From: an uncultured bacterium
GTDB lineage: Bacteria > Bacteroidota > Ignavibacteria > Kapaibacteriales > UBA4661
Length of the DNA stretch: 64,000 nt
Direction: 5' to 3'
NCBI GenBank assembly: GCA_937899715.1
Contig: CALCNX010000031.1
Location: 62,001 to 126,000, forward strand
A program made the position numbers and the translations under genes. This document shows, piece by piece, positions 52,023 through 61,616 of this stretch. The notes beneath the pieces are model-generated. The model saw nothing but the letters and a program-made list of their open reading frames with translations. It searched no databases and had not been told where the DNA came from. Positions within the stretch are counted from its first letter, which is position 1. Each line of letters begins with the position of its first letter.

Positions 52023-53320
52023 TACGAATTATCAGAATCATCAGCATTTGCGCCGTCGGTGGGCGCATAATCTGCCGGATTATACTCATAATCGGGATGC
52101 GATTCGTAATACTCTTGCACCTCCGGGATAAAATTCCCATCCAAACGCCCGTCGCTCATCACGTCCCACCATAAAAACTCCTCAAAAGGCGAGATTCGAT
52201 TGTAGTCGTCGAAACCGTAAATCACAGTGCCTGTGCGGTTGTAGCGGTGTATGGAGCGGTCATAGCGTGTGGTGTCGCGTTTGAATTTTTTTGCAAATTG
52301 GTCATTTGTCCAGCGCTTATTGCGGAAACGGTGCGGGTCGGCGGTGTAACGGCGCGTTTCGTCGGCAAGGGTGCCGGATTTCTGGACAAGAGCATTCGTA
52401 TCATCCGTTACTTTGCCCCGGAGCGCCCGCAGATACTCAATTTGGTGCTCTGTGCCATCGAACTGCTTGAATGCTGATTCCAACGGTGCTTGTGCATCGG
52501 GCGAAGTAGCTGCAACCGACGCAAAAAGCCGTGCAACCGTTTGTTTGTCGTTGAGTGTGCAGTATTCCGCGATGGCTTCTTGAACTCGTTGTTTATAGAT
52601 ATTTTCTAACCCCGCAAGACGCTCCGATGCTTGGGTATGCTCACGCGCAAGTTTTTGCAGCGCCGAATATTCCTCGCGTAAGCGTTGAAGCGATGGCGCG
52701 AGTGTGCTGATACGGTCTTGAGCAGTGTTGTATTCCGAGAGTACATCCAGAAAATCGTTTACGCCCATTTGCTTCATTATCGCGGCGGCATCTGCGTTGT
52801 CGGAATAATACTCCGGCGTAAGAAAGCGCATTATTCCTTGATGCACATAATCTTTACGACCATACTTGTTCGCTCGCAGGCGCTCAAAGCCTTGCATAGA
52901 ACCAATTTTTTTGAGTGTGGCTTCTGCCTGCGTGTAAAGCGGCTCCAATTCTGCAATTTGCGTGGTCAGTACGCCCGATTTTGGATTGGTAAGTGCATCC
53001 AATTTCTGAAATCCTTGATTCTGCTCAATGCTTGCAAGCTGCTCTTGCAGACTTTTTTGTTCCCGAAGATACTCAGCATACAAGCCCCCAAGCATTGGCT
53101 TTTGCAAGCGTGTGGCAAGCGTAGCGCAGTGCTCTTGCGTGAAGGAAGGTAGCAGAATGTCCGTCATTGCCCGAAGCGCCGCATCTTTTTTCTTTGTAAG
53201 CGTCGCAATTTGCTCGGCTTGGTCGCTCAAGACCGCATCAAAACGCGCGGCTTGTTCTTTGTAGAATTTCTGTTGTGCTTCGGCTTCACGGATAAAATCT
53301 TGGGTGGAGTAAGTATTCAT
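52022..53320 (-). CDS. Coiled-coil protein of unknown function
   Basis: A 432-residue soluble protein, mostly alpha-helical. Heptad-rich segments run from about residue 5 to 70 (EAEAQQKFYKEQAARFDAVL), 90-150 and 200-290. The C-terminal 120 residues are basic then acidic and aromatic (RYDRSIHRYNRTGTVIYGFD, then EEFLWWDVMSDGRLDGNFIP), ending in an Asp/Asn-rich tail. No known domain was recognised. It is coupled to the glycosyltransferase by TAATG. ATG 53320 was preferred because the upstream in-frame stretch is not protein-like. Confidence 0.75.
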   Translation of the reverse strand: MNTYSTQDFIREAEAQQKFYKEQAARFDAVLSDQAEQIATLTKKKDAALRAMTDILLPSFTQEHCATLATRLQKPMLGGLYAEYLREQKSLQEQLASIEQNQGFQKLDALTNPKSGVLTTQIAELEPLYTQAEATLKKIGSMQGFERLRANKYGRKDYVHQGIMRFLTPEYYSDNADAAAIMKQMGVNDFLDVLSEYNTAQDRISTLAPSLQRLREEYSALQKLAREHTQASERLAGLENIYKQRVQEAIAEYCTLNDKQTVARLFASVAATSPDAQAPLESAFKQFDGTEHQIEYLRALRGKVTDDTNALVQKSGTLADETRRYTADPHRFRNKRWTNDQFAKKFKRDTTRYDRSIHRYNRTGTVIYGFDDYNRISPFEEFLWWDVMSDGRLDGNFIPEVQEYYESHPDYEYNPADYAPTDGANADDSDNS

Positions 53321-53491
53321 AGTTGGTCGTATGCCGATGAATAGTGCAGAACAAAGGATAGTGCAGAACAAAGGAAAGAATTGCTTTGAAAATATACAAA
53401 CAAATTTCCTAATTCCCGCAGAACAGTGATTTTTGCCCGCCATTTGCGGCGGTATATTCTCGCTATCCTTGCGCCATTTCGATATTTGTGT

Positions 53492-53521
53492 TTTGTGGAA
53501 GCTATAAACATCGTAAATTTG
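53492..53521 (+). promoter_or_regulatory. Bacteroidota-type promoter for the epimerase gene
   Basis: TTTG at 53492-53495, an 18-base spacer and a perfect TAnnTTTG (TAAATTTG, 53514-53521). Confidence 0.5.
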
Positions 53522-53573
53522 TAGCCTTTGCAAAACACGATTGTTTGGCTTACTTTTTTAAGGAATCCCTACG

Positions 53574-54566
53574 TTGAACGCTCCCTCCAAAACCTTTCTC
53601 ATCACCGGCGGTGCGGGCTTTATCGGCTCGCATTTGTCGAAGTATATCTTGCAGCGCGGGCACACTGTCTTTGCGCTGGACAATCTTTCCACCGGCACAA
53701 TAGATAATATCAACGACATTCGCTCCAATCCTGATTTTGCCGACCGCTTTCACTTTGTCCGCGACGACATTATGAACGAAATGGTGCTTGACCGCATCAC
53801 TTCGCAGGTGGATATCGTCGTGCATTTGGCGGCGGCAGTGGGCGTGCAGCTTATCGTCGAAAAGCCGGTGCATACGATTGAAACGAATATCATGGGTAGC
53901 GAAGTTGTCTTGAAAACTGCTTTACGCTATGGTTGCCGTGTGATGCTCGCCAGCACATCGGAGGTCTATGGCAAGGGTGTCAAAATTCCGTTCAACGAAA
54001 ATGACGACGTTCTTCTGGGTAATACCGGGAAATCGCGCTGGGCGTATGCTGCCAGCAAGATGATTGACGAATTTTTGGGCTTGGCGTATCATCAGGAGTA
54101 TGGCTTGGAAGTCGTACCGTTCCGTCTTTTCAATACCGTCGGAGCGCGTCAGACGGGTCGCTACGGCATGGTAATTCCACGCTTCGTGCAGCAGGCGCTT
54201 CGCGGCGAACCTATTCGTGTTTTTGGTGATGGCACACAAAGCCGCTGCTTTTGCGACGTGCGCGATGTTGTGGAAGCAATTTACGGCTTGTCGCTTCATG
54301 CAGAAGCACCCGGTAGGCTCTTCAACGTCGGCAGCCGCGAAGAAATCAGCATGATGGACTTGGCAAAGAAGGTCAAGGAACTGAGTGGTAGCACCTCCGA
54401 CATCGTGCTTATTCCCTACGCAGAAGCATACCCGCCGGGATTCGAGGATATGCAGCGTCGTATGCCCGACAACTCTCGTGTTCAGGAACTAACGGGCTGG
54501 AAACCAACACACACCCTTGAGCAGATTTTGAAGAGCGTTATTGATTTTGAGCGCTCGCGGATGTAA
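53574..54566 (+). CDS. NAD-dependent sugar epimerase/dehydratase
   Basis: Extended short-chain dehydrogenase of 330 residues acting on nucleotide sugars. TGGAGFIGSHLSKYIL (11-26) binds NAD. The catalytic Ser/Thr is in LASTSEVYG and the Tyr/Lys pair in WAYAASKMIDE (YxxxK). FNTVGARQTGRYGMVIPRFV is typical of UDP-glucuronate decarboxylases and GDP-mannose/UDP-glucose epimerases. The start is TTG at 53574, since the NAD motif begins 10 residues later and AAGGAA lies eight bases upstream. The product probably supplies sugars to the adjacent glycosyltransferase. Confidence 0.92.
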   Translation: MNAPSKTFLITGGAGFIGSHLSKYILQRGHTVFALDNLSTGTIDNINDIRSNPDFADRFHFVRDDIMNEMVLDRITSQVDIVVHLAAAVGVQLIVEKPVHTIETNIMGSEVVLKTALRYGCRVMLASTSEVYGKGVKIPFNENDDVLLGNTGKSRWAYAASKMIDEFLGLAYHQEYGLEVVPFRLFNTVGARQTGRYGMVIPRFVQQALRGEPIRVFGDGTQSRCFCDVRDVVEAIYGLSLHAEAPGRLFNVGSREEISMMDLAKKVKELSGSTSDIVLIPYAEAYPPGFEDMQRRMPDNSRVQELTGWKPTHTLEQILKSVIDFERSRM

Positions 54567-54590
54567 CCTTTCCCCAACTGGCACAATACC

Positions 54591-55526
54591 ATGACTACTA
54601 ATTTCAAGCTCACAACGCCCGTGGCGATGGTCATTTTCAATCGCCCAGATACTACCGAAAAAGTATTTGCCGAAGTCCGCAAGGCGCAACCGCCGAAGCT
54701 GCTTATCATCGCCGATGGCGCACGTACGGGACGCGAGGGCGAGCAAGAACGCTGCGAACAAGCACGGAGCATCGTGCTAAACAACGTGGACTGGGACTGC
54801 GAAGTCCTGACGAACATTTCGCCATTAAATCTGGGCTGTCGAGGGCGTGTTTCCAGTGGTTTGGATTGGGTGTTTCAGACGGTGGAGGAAGCCATTATTT
54901 TGGAGGATGATTGTTTGCCGCACCCCACATTTTTTCAGTATTGCCAAGAAATGTTGGAGCGGTATCGCCATGACGAGCGCATTGGTCTTATTTCGGCGGC
55001 AAATTTTCGTATTAAACGCGAAACGCAGTACAGCTATTATTTTTCACGCATTCACCCTATCACCGGCTGGGCTTCGTGGCGGCGGGTGTGGAAGAATTAC
55101 GACATCAACATGGCACGCTTTCCCGAAGTGCGCGATAATGGCTTACTGGCGGAGATGCTGGGTGATAGTTTCTCCGTGAAATACTGGACAAAAGTGTTCC
55201 AATCGGCATACGAGGGCAAGGAATCCACGTGGGACTATCAACTCACGTTTGCGGTCTGGCTGCAAGGGCAGTTAGGCATTATCCCAAATGCAAACCTCAT
55301 CACCAACATAGGTTTTGGTGCGGGCGCTACACACATCACCGATGCCGACCACCCCACGGCAAACGTCCCACTCGAAGAAATGCAGTTTCCTCTGCAGCAC
55401 CCGCCCTACGTTATCAGGGAAATGTCCTTTGAGAAATATGTGCAAGATTACCTGCTCAAATGGACGCTTGGCTATCGTATTCGCCGCAAAGCAAAGAAGT
55501 TATTGGATGGCGGGAAAAAGCATTAA
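54591..55526 (+). CDS. GT-A glycosyltransferase, HlpA-like family
   Basis: A 311-residue protein. TPVAMVIFNRPDTTEKVFAE opens a GT-A fold and AIILEDDCLPHPTFFQYCQE provides the acidic EDD metal site near 105. ISAANFRIKRE and HPITGWASWRRVWKNYD are typical of proteins annotated as hemolytic protein HlpA-like or GNT-I-like transferases. It follows the epimerase by 24 bases and is probably its operon partner in making surface polysaccharide. Sugar and acceptor are unknown. Confidence 0.82.
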   Translation: MTTNFKLTTPVAMVIFNRPDTTEKVFAEVRKAQPPKLLIIADGARTGREGEQERCEQARSIVLNNVDWDCEVLTNISPLNLGCRGRVSSGLDWVFQTVEEAIILEDDCLPHPTFFQYCQEMLERYRHDERIGLISAANFRIKRETQYSYYFSRIHPITGWASWRRVWKNYDINMARFPEVRDNGLLAEMLGDSFSVKYWTKVFQSAYEGKESTWDYQLTFAVWLQGQLGIIPNANLITNIGFGAGATHITDADHPTANVPLEEMQFPLQHPPYVIREMSFEKYVQDYLLKWTLGYRIRRKAKKLLDGGKKH

Positions 55527-55549
55527 ACAAATAAATGAACGTGGTGTAT

Positions 55550-56440
55550 TTACTCTTCGCGCTTGTGCTTCCAGCGCCGATGCTGCCATGCCCAAAGGTC
55601 AGGGCGCTTACGAATAGCATCTTCCAGCGCTGCGACGTGGCGGCGCGTCAATTCGGTAATTCCATCTTTATCAGGGGATAAGTCTTCATGCGGAATACGG
55701 CGAAACTCTACCGCGTATCGTCCGTCATCCCCGCGCACAGCAAAAGCGGTGAACATTGGCGCGTTGAGCTTGAGTGTGAGCGTGGCAGGCGCTTCGTAGG
55801 TAGCGGCAAGGGTTCCAAAGAACGGAACAAACACGTCTCTATCGGCAGTGGCAGCTTGGTCGGCAAGAAGTGCAATGGCTTCGGCATTGCGCAGACGCTC
55901 CACGATAGCACGAGCGGCTCTATCCATCGGTATCATGCGGTTTCCGGTACGCGACCGATACCAATGCAAATACTGCTCGGCGTACTTATTCGACTGCGGC
56001 GCAACGATGACCGATGTAGGAATGTTTGTGTACAGCGGAAAAGCAAATGCCAGCAACTCCCAATTTCCAAAGTGCCCCGACACCAGTATTACTCCCCGCC
56101 CTTTCTGAACTTCTTCTTCGATTTGCTCCGTACCGCGCATATCAATCATGGCGCGGGCTTCGCTGGGCGTGATGTGAGGGAAGGTAAGAAGTTCGACAAG
56201 CGTTGTGCCGAGATTGCGATACGACGCGCGGGCTGTTGCCTCTAGCCATTTGGGGGGATTATCGGGAAATGCACGACGCAAATTTTCCAGCGTGATACGC
56301 CGCCGCGATGCACTCAGTAAGCGCAAAACCCCACCTGCAAACGTACCAAGACGTGCGCGATGTTCAGGCGTAAGGCGATATGCCATAATGCCTACGGAAC
56401 GTAAAAGCGAGGTCATCAAACGGTTGCGGAGTGATTTCAC
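55550..56440 (-). CDS. Lipid A biosynthesis acyltransferase (LpxL/HtrB family)
   Basis: A 296-residue inner-membrane acyltransferase adding a secondary acyl chain to lipid A. The HX4E catalytic motif is in LVSGHFGNWELLAFAFP near 120-136. The N-terminal ITLENLRRAFPD and the IALLADQAA and VFVPFFGTLAATYEAPATL segments match the family. The length is normal. It implies that this organism makes acylated lipid A. It converges on the glycosyltransferase gene, with 23 bases between stops. Confidence 0.92.
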   Translation of the reverse strand: MKSLRNRLMTSLLRSVGIMAYRLTPEHRARLGTFAGGVLRLLSASRRRITLENLRRAFPDNPPKWLEATARASYRNLGTTLVELLTFPHITPSEARAMIDMRGTEQIEEEVQKGRGVILVSGHFGNWELLAFAFPLYTNIPTSVIVAPQSNKYAEQYLHWYRSRTGNRMIPMDRAARAIVERLRNAEAIALLADQAATADRDVFVPFFGTLAATYEAPATLTLKLNAPMFTAFAVRGDDGRYAVEFRRIPHEDLSPDKDGITELTRRHVAALEDAIRKRPDLWAWQHRRWKHKREE

Positions 56441-56470
56441 AAGAAATGCAAAAGGGTGAATATCGGCAAA

Positions 56471-57112
56471 CTATCCCAAAAATTTATTCCGTTCTTTTTT
56501 CAATTCACGGACGATATATTGCAGACGCTTATTGCTGATACGCTTCTCAGCAAGGGGGATGTAGCGCTCGGTAGTGTTATTGACGTAGCTTATCGGGCTG
56601 CGCTTGAGATTAAATTCCAAACATCGAAAGTTATCAAGGCGAGCTGTGAGGCGGATAAGAAGGCAATCTTCGCTGGCATTGCGTAGTTTTTCCACGTGCG
56701 CCAAATCTACTTCGTCAGGCTTTTGGCGTTGTTCTTGAAGGTCTTTTGTCAAGGTTTCGATGATGTAGGCGACATATTGACCAAAATTATATTCCAGCAC
56801 TTCTTTTGTTACCGTTGCGGAATCTTCCAAAACGTCGTGTAGCAGCGAGGCGGAGAGAACGTCCACGTCGAAACATTCCAATTCGTCAATCAAAATCTTG
56901 CATACCCGCGTGGAATGGTAGAAAAAAGGCGTTCCGTCATTCCGCACAATCGGCTCATGGACACTCTCGGCAAGCTCGTAGGCGCTAATGACCTTATGTA
57001 AGTCCAGCACATCAACATAATCCCTCAGACGTGCTTCCAACTCAGCTTTGGACAAAAAGGTGCGGTTATACGGCGTAGCGTTGGGTTCAAGATTGAAGTA
57101 GCGTTGCGTCAT
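56471..57112 (-). CDS. Single-domain HD protein, ppGpp-hydrolase-like
   Basis: A 213-residue protein resembling the N-terminal hydrolase domain of RelA/SpoT. Metal ligands are His in FFYHSTRVCKIL, His-Asp in SASLLHDVLEDSA (with ED partner), and the later Asp in IRLTARLDNFRCL. There is no synthetase, TGS or ACT domain, so it is a stand-alone small alarmone-hydrolase type. Clearance of ppGpp or a related nucleotide is inferred. Its start is 30 bases upstream of the lipid A acyltransferase in divergent context with nothing else. Confidence 0.82.
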   Translation of the reverse strand: MTQRYFNLEPNATPYNRTFLSKAELEARLRDYVDVLDLHKVISAYELAESVHEPIVRNDGTPFFYHSTRVCKILIDELECFDVDVLSASLLHDVLEDSATVTKEVLEYNFGQYVAYIIETLTKDLQEQRQKPDEVDLAHVEKLRNASEDCLLIRLTARLDNFRCLEFNLKRSPISYVNNTTERYIPLAEKRISNKRLQYIVRELKKERNKFLG

Positions 57113-57413
57113 AGAGCATTACAAAAACAGGTTACGAATTTACAAAAGGGCAAGCCCATCCACTCGCCGCAAAGATACATTCTTTCCCATCGTTACACAA
57201 GCATTTCCAACAGGTCATCCTTCCACAAGGAAAGCAGATGGCGCGGATTGAGCGGATAACAAAGGATTTATTTCTGATGAAAGAGCGGATAGGTGAAGCC
57301 CCCTCTTTATCTTTGTTTTCATGAATCTGCGAGTATCTGCCAAACCCGCGCCGTCCGCGTTCAACCTAGGCTGGAACCTGACCAGCCGACGTTGCCAGAT
57401 TATCGGCGCAGCT
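57113..57413. other. Spacer
   Basis: 301 bases between two minus-strand genes; no ORF or clear hairpin. The stretch around 57321-57360 (ATCTGCGAGTATCTGCC) has the look of a dispersed intergenic repeat, unproven. Confidence 0.35.
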
Positions 57414-59825
57414 TTATATATCTTTTGCTAATGGCAAAGTAAAGGTAAAGGTTGTACCAACGCCTTCGGTGCTGCTCACCCAAATCGTACCGCCGTTTTT
57501 CTCAACAAGTTCTTTGCAGAGTATTAGCCCCAGACCGCTTCCGGTCTCATCTTCTGTGCCTCTGGTGGTATGTACTACGTCTATGCGGAAGAGTTTGCGT
57601 GCATCGTCTTCGTTCATACCCACGCCGGTATCGGTTACTCGCACTTCCACAAATTTCGGTTTCTTGGCACTCTGCGCAGCCGACAACGTAACCGTACCGC
57701 CCGAAGGCGTGAATTTAAGAGCATTCGAGAGAAGATTTTGCACTACAGAACGAATCATGTTTTCATCCACATAGACCGCCAGAGTATCGGAAATATCGTC
57801 CTTGAGGGTGACACCTTTCGCGTGTGCGTTTTCGCGGAGCAGCGCTTCGACCGGCATGGTGATTTCTTTCAGCGCAAGAACGGTCGGCTCGTACTTCATT
57901 CGCCCAGTGTGCGCCTGTGCCCATTTGAGCAGGTTTTCCATGAAATCGAAGACGTTCACTGCCTGTGAGTTCAGCGCTTCGGCAAGTTCCTTGATGTCGC
58001 TGCGCTCAAGGTCATTTGCGCCCTCGGCAAGCAGCTTAGAAATGCCCAAAAGGGAAGAAAACGGGCTGCGAAGGTCGTGCGAAACAATAGAGAAAAACTT
58101 GTCTTTGCTTCGGTTGAGGTCTTCCAGCTCGCGCTGTTTCTGCATCATCTCGCCGTTGAGTTGAAGCAGCATATCGGACTGACGTTCCAATGCTGCTTTC
58201 TGCTCAAAGACGAGTGTATTGTAATGCTGCATATTCGCAAGGGCGGTCTTGCGGTCGCTAATGTCTTCCAGCATCCGAATCACGAACACGGGCTTCCCTG
58301 CGGTATCACGCACGAGCGAGGCAGTAACGTTTGTCCACATCGGAGAGCCGTCTTTGTGCATATACTGAAGTTCCAGCGTGTAGGAATCTATCGAACCGGA
58401 GAGTAATTCGTAGAAAAGTTCAGCACTGCGGTCGCGGTCTTCAGGGCGCACAAATTCGAGGAAGTTCCGATTACGCAGTTCTTCTTCGCTGTACCCCAAA
58501 AAGCGCTCAACTTGGTCGTTACAAGAGAGAATATTTCCTTGCGGATTCAAAATAGAAATAGAAACCGGGGCACGGTCGAAAATCGTACGAAACCGAGCCT
58601 CGCTCTCTCGAAGCGCTTGCTCGGCAAATTTTCGTTCAAAGGCGTGGACAAGCGTCTCTGCCACAAGGCGCAGCATCCGTACTTCTTCTTTTGTCCAGAC
58701 TCGCTCCTCTTTGACGGCGCTTACACCAATCAAACCAATAATGCGCCCCTCAATATGGAGCGGTACGACCAAGAGCGACTTCGTTCCGGCTGCCGCAAGT
58801 GCCGTGCGCAGTGGGGCGGCATCATCGGGCATACTATCAATGCGGGCAATTTGAAGGGAACGTAACTCTTCCAATCGTTCAAAAGCCCATCGGACACTGG
58901 AGGGAGCAACTTCTCGAATTGTTATCGGTGCAATGCCGGGCGCTGACCAATCGTAAGCGTCGCGCATAATGTCCGACTGCACAGTTTTATTGAAAGCCGC
59001 TTCTATGGTGGGCTGCGGGCTGAGAAAAATATAGGAACGGTCGGCATTAGTGAACTCGCCGATTTGCTTCAGGGTTTCTTGCACCGTTGCATCAATATCG
59101 GCAACGGCAGTTTTGGCAAACATTCGTGAAATTGAGGCAGTCGCTTTTTCCAGCGTGGTTTGATAATCCAGCATTTCCTGAGCGACCTTCAAGGACTGAA
59201 TATCATGCAAGTACCCCAGCACGATTTTTACTTTTCCGTCTTCGTTGCGCTGCATCACGTATCGGCGGTCTTGCACCCAGCGATAGGTTCCGTCAGCACA
59301 GCGCAGGCGGCACTGCACATCAAAAAACGGCTCCCGTGATTCGGCATCCGGCAGACTATTATTCATCAGTTCCAATTGCTTACGGTGCAAAGCCAGCACT
59401 GCATCACGCTCGACAGGGTGCAAGTGCGTTTGGAGCATTTCGACGTTGCCGCTTACAATCTGCCCGGGTGTATAACCAAAGCGCTCAATCGCTCGGTTGG
59501 CATAGAGATAGCGCCGTTCTTCAGGATTATAGAGATAAATCACATCAGGCAAAAGCGTATCAATTACCTGCACGAGCCATTGATTAAATGCAAATTGCTC
59601 CGCCATCGGCTCATCGGCAGAAATTGTTGATACATCCATTGCAGGAAAAAGCGTAGCGCCCACAGCGCCGCGCAAGATTGCCGCAAGGCGCTCAAATGCT
59701 GCATCGTCTTTACAAAATTGACGGAACTGTTCAATATATCCTGCTGTCATGCTGTCTATTCGTAGGTTGTTGGTCTGCATGGGGAGAACAGTGTCTCGCA
59801 AGGTATTGTCAATAAGCCGAATCAT
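57414..59825 (-). CDS. PAS/GAF sensor histidine kinase
   Basis: A cytoplasmic kinase of about 800 residues. PAS 1 (about 65-200, with YLYNPEERRYLYANRAIERF and RWVQDRRYVMQ), GAF (about 225-390, with SLLVVPLHIEGRIIGLIGVS), PAS 2 (about 400-525, with FDRAPVSISILNPQGNILSC), a coiled coil, HisKA (FFSIVSHDLRSPFSS near 590) and HATPase_c (NLLSNALKFTPSG, GSGLGLILCKELV). No membrane helix is seen. The start is uncertain: in-frame ATGs at 59825 and 59780, and an open frame to 59867, none with an SD. No regulator is adjacent. Confidence 0.9.
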   Translation of the reverse strand: MIRLIDNTLRDTVLPMQTNNLRIDSMTAGYIEQFRQFCKDDAAFERLAAILRGAVGATLFPAMDVSTISADEPMAEQFAFNQWLVQVIDTLLPDVIYLYNPEERRYLYANRAIERFGYTPGQIVSGNVEMLQTHLHPVERDAVLALHRKQLELMNNSLPDAESREPFFDVQCRLRCADGTYRWVQDRRYVMQRNEDGKVKIVLGYLHDIQSLKVAQEMLDYQTTLEKATASISRMFAKTAVADIDATVQETLKQIGEFTNADRSYIFLSPQPTIEAAFNKTVQSDIMRDAYDWSAPGIAPITIREVAPSSVRWAFERLEELRSLQIARIDSMPDDAAPLRTALAAAGTKSLLVVPLHIEGRIIGLIGVSAVKEERVWTKEEVRMLRLVAETLVHAFERKFAEQALRESEARFRTIFDRAPVSISILNPQGNILSCNDQVERFLGYSEEELRNRNFLEFVRPEDRDRSAELFYELLSGSIDSYTLELQYMHKDGSPMWTNVTASLVRDTAGKPVFVIRMLEDISDRKTALANMQHYNTLVFEQKAALERQSDMLLQLNGEMMQKQRELEDLNRSKDKFFSIVSHDLRSPFSSLLGISKLLAEGANDLERSDIKELAEALNSQAVNVFDFMENLLKWAQAHTGRMKYEPTVLALKEITMPVEALLRENAHAKGVTLKDDISDTLAVYVDENMIRSVVQNLLSNALKFTPSGGTVTLSAAQSAKKPKFVEVRVTDTGVGMNEDDARKLFRIDVVHTTRGTEDETGSGLGLILCKELVEKNGGTIWVSSTEGVGTTFTFTLPLAKDI

Positions 59826-59937
59826 GCCGCGTACCAAGAAGTAATACACCAAAAATATTTTACACAAAATTCACATTCCGTGAAAAATAAGAGACGGGCA
59901 GGATGCTCTTTTCGTGTTTTTGTGATGCTCTCTTTTG

Positions 59938-61401
59938 TTATTTGTGCTGCTGCGCCCAAAAACTTGTCTCCGCAAAGCGCGGCTGTCGGCGATTGCCAAG
60001 AGCGCTTCGGGTAAAGGCAGCGGCGGCGGCGATAAGATTTTGCATATCCTCGGGAACCTGCTTGCGCCAATTCTCCTGCACAAAAAAGGTCGAGTATTTC
60101 CCTGTGCGGAATGGCGCTGAGTCAATCGCAAACTTGCAAAAGGGAATCGTTGTATTGAAGCCGCTCAAGTGGTAATTGTCCAAAGCCCATAGTGCCCGCT
60201 CAATAGCTTCTTCGCGGGTTTGTCCCCAGACAATAAGTTTTGCTGCCATCGAATCGTAGTGAATCCCGCTTTCGTAGCCGACATAAATTGCCGAATCATT
60301 GCGGATGTGTTCGCCCTCAGGCAACGACAAATACGAAATCACACCGGAATCGGGGAAAAAGTCGTTGTACACATCCTCAACGCAAATGCGGCACTCAATG
60401 GCATGACCTTTGGGAACAATATCCGCCTGCGTGAGCGTCAGTTTCTCGCCGGAGGCAATACGAAGTTGCTGCTCCACCAAGTCCAGCCCCGTCACCATTT
60501 CCGTTACGGCGTGTTCCACTTGCAAACGGGTGTTGACTTCCATAAAGTAAAATTTGCCCGAGGCATCAAGTAAAAACTCTAGCGTTCCGGCATTCGTATA
60601 TTTGGCAGCCTGCACAAGACGGGAAGCGGCTTCGCCCATTGCTTGACGGAGTGCGGGTGTAATGGCTGTGGACGGAGATTCTTCCACCACTTTCTGATGG
60701 CGGCGCTGAATAGAACACTCGCGTTCGGGGAAGTACAACACCGTTCCATGGTCATCGGCAAGAATTTGAATTTCGATGTGGCGCGGCTGAACGATATATT
60801 TTTCAATAAAAACGCGGTCATCACCAAATGCAGTGAGTGCCTCGCCTTGAGCACCAGCCAATGCGCTTTCGAGATCTTCCATCTGCTCCACCACACGCAT
60901 TCCTTTGCCACCACCACCTGCGGCAGCCTTCAGAATCACCGGAAAGCCGATATTCTCCGCAAACTCACGCACTTCCGCAAATGAAGCAACAGCATGAGTC
61001 GAACCAGCCGCAAAGGGCACGTGCGATTTTTCAGCAAGAGCACGAGCGGCTGTCTTATCACCCAAAAGGTCAATCGCTTCCGGCGACGGTCCGATAAACA
61101 CCATACCTGCTTCAGCCACACGTTTTGCGAAATCGTGATTTTCCGAAAGAAATCCATAGCCGGGATGAATCGCTTCGGCACCTGTTTTCTTTGCCGCATC
61201 CAGCACTTTGTCCATCACCAAATAACTCTCGCGTGGCGTAAAACCGCCGATACCAATGGCTTCGTCTGCTTCTTTGACGTGCAACGACTGGCGGTCGGCA
61301 TCGGAGTAGATAGCGACAGTGGCAATGCCCATTTTGCGGCACGTCTTGATGATACGCAATGCAATTTCGCCACGATTGGCAATAAGGATTTTTTTGAACA
61401 T
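59938..61401 (-). CDS. accC: Biotin carboxylase subunit of an acyl-CoA carboxylase
   Basis: ATP-grasp enzyme of 487 residues that carboxylates the biotin of BCCP, the first half-reaction of acetyl- or propionyl-CoA carboxylation. It starts MFKKILIANRGEIALRII. The glycine loop is KAAAGGGGKGMRVV (about 155-170); ECSIQRRHQKVVEESPS and MEVNTRLQVEHAVTEMV contain catalytic residues. About 35 extra C-terminal residues follow the normal end. No accB or carboxyltransferase is adjacent, so whether it serves fatty-acid synthesis or propionyl-CoA metabolism is open. The start at 61401 is set by the conserved N-terminus. Confidence 0.95.
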   Translation of the reverse strand: MFKKILIANRGEIALRIIKTCRKMGIATVAIYSDADRQSLHVKEADEAIGIGGFTPRESYLVMDKVLDAAKKTGAEAIHPGYGFLSENHDFAKRVAEAGMVFIGPSPEAIDLLGDKTAARALAEKSHVPFAAGSTHAVASFAEVREFAENIGFPVILKAAAGGGGKGMRVVEQMEDLESALAGAQGEALTAFGDDRVFIEKYIVQPRHIEIQILADDHGTVLYFPERECSIQRRHQKVVEESPSTAITPALRQAMGEAASRLVQAAKYTNAGTLEFLLDASGKFYFMEVNTRLQVEHAVTEMVTGLDLVEQQLRIASGEKLTLTQADIVPKGHAIECRICVEDVYNDFFPDSGVISYLSLPEGEHIRNDSAIYVGYESGIHYDSMAAKLIVWGQTREEAIERALWALDNYHLSGFNTTIPFCKFAIDSAPFRTGKYSTFFVQENWRKQVPEDMQNLIAAAAAFTRSALGNRRQPRFAETSFWAQQHK

Positions 61402-61561
61402 AGTGCTTCTTGAATTCGATTTTTGTGTAAGATTTGTGGAAGAACTGTTCCAATGGCACAAAAACGGGTTTGTGAATCGGACGGTGAACAAACTTCAACT
61501 TACGCAATGATGCAGTTTTGAGCAATTTTTTTTGCGGCACAAATCCTTACTGTAAAAACGC

Positions 61562-61595
61562 AAAACCCCGCACAAAGACTTACCTTGCGCGGGGG
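61562..61595 (-). terminator. Terminator of the methylase gene
   Basis: On the minus strand CCCCGCGCAAGG pairs with CTTTGTGCGGGG (two G-U pairs) and TTTT follows. Confidence 0.7.
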
Positions 61596-61616
61596 TATTA
61601 TTGGTTCTTTCAGCGT

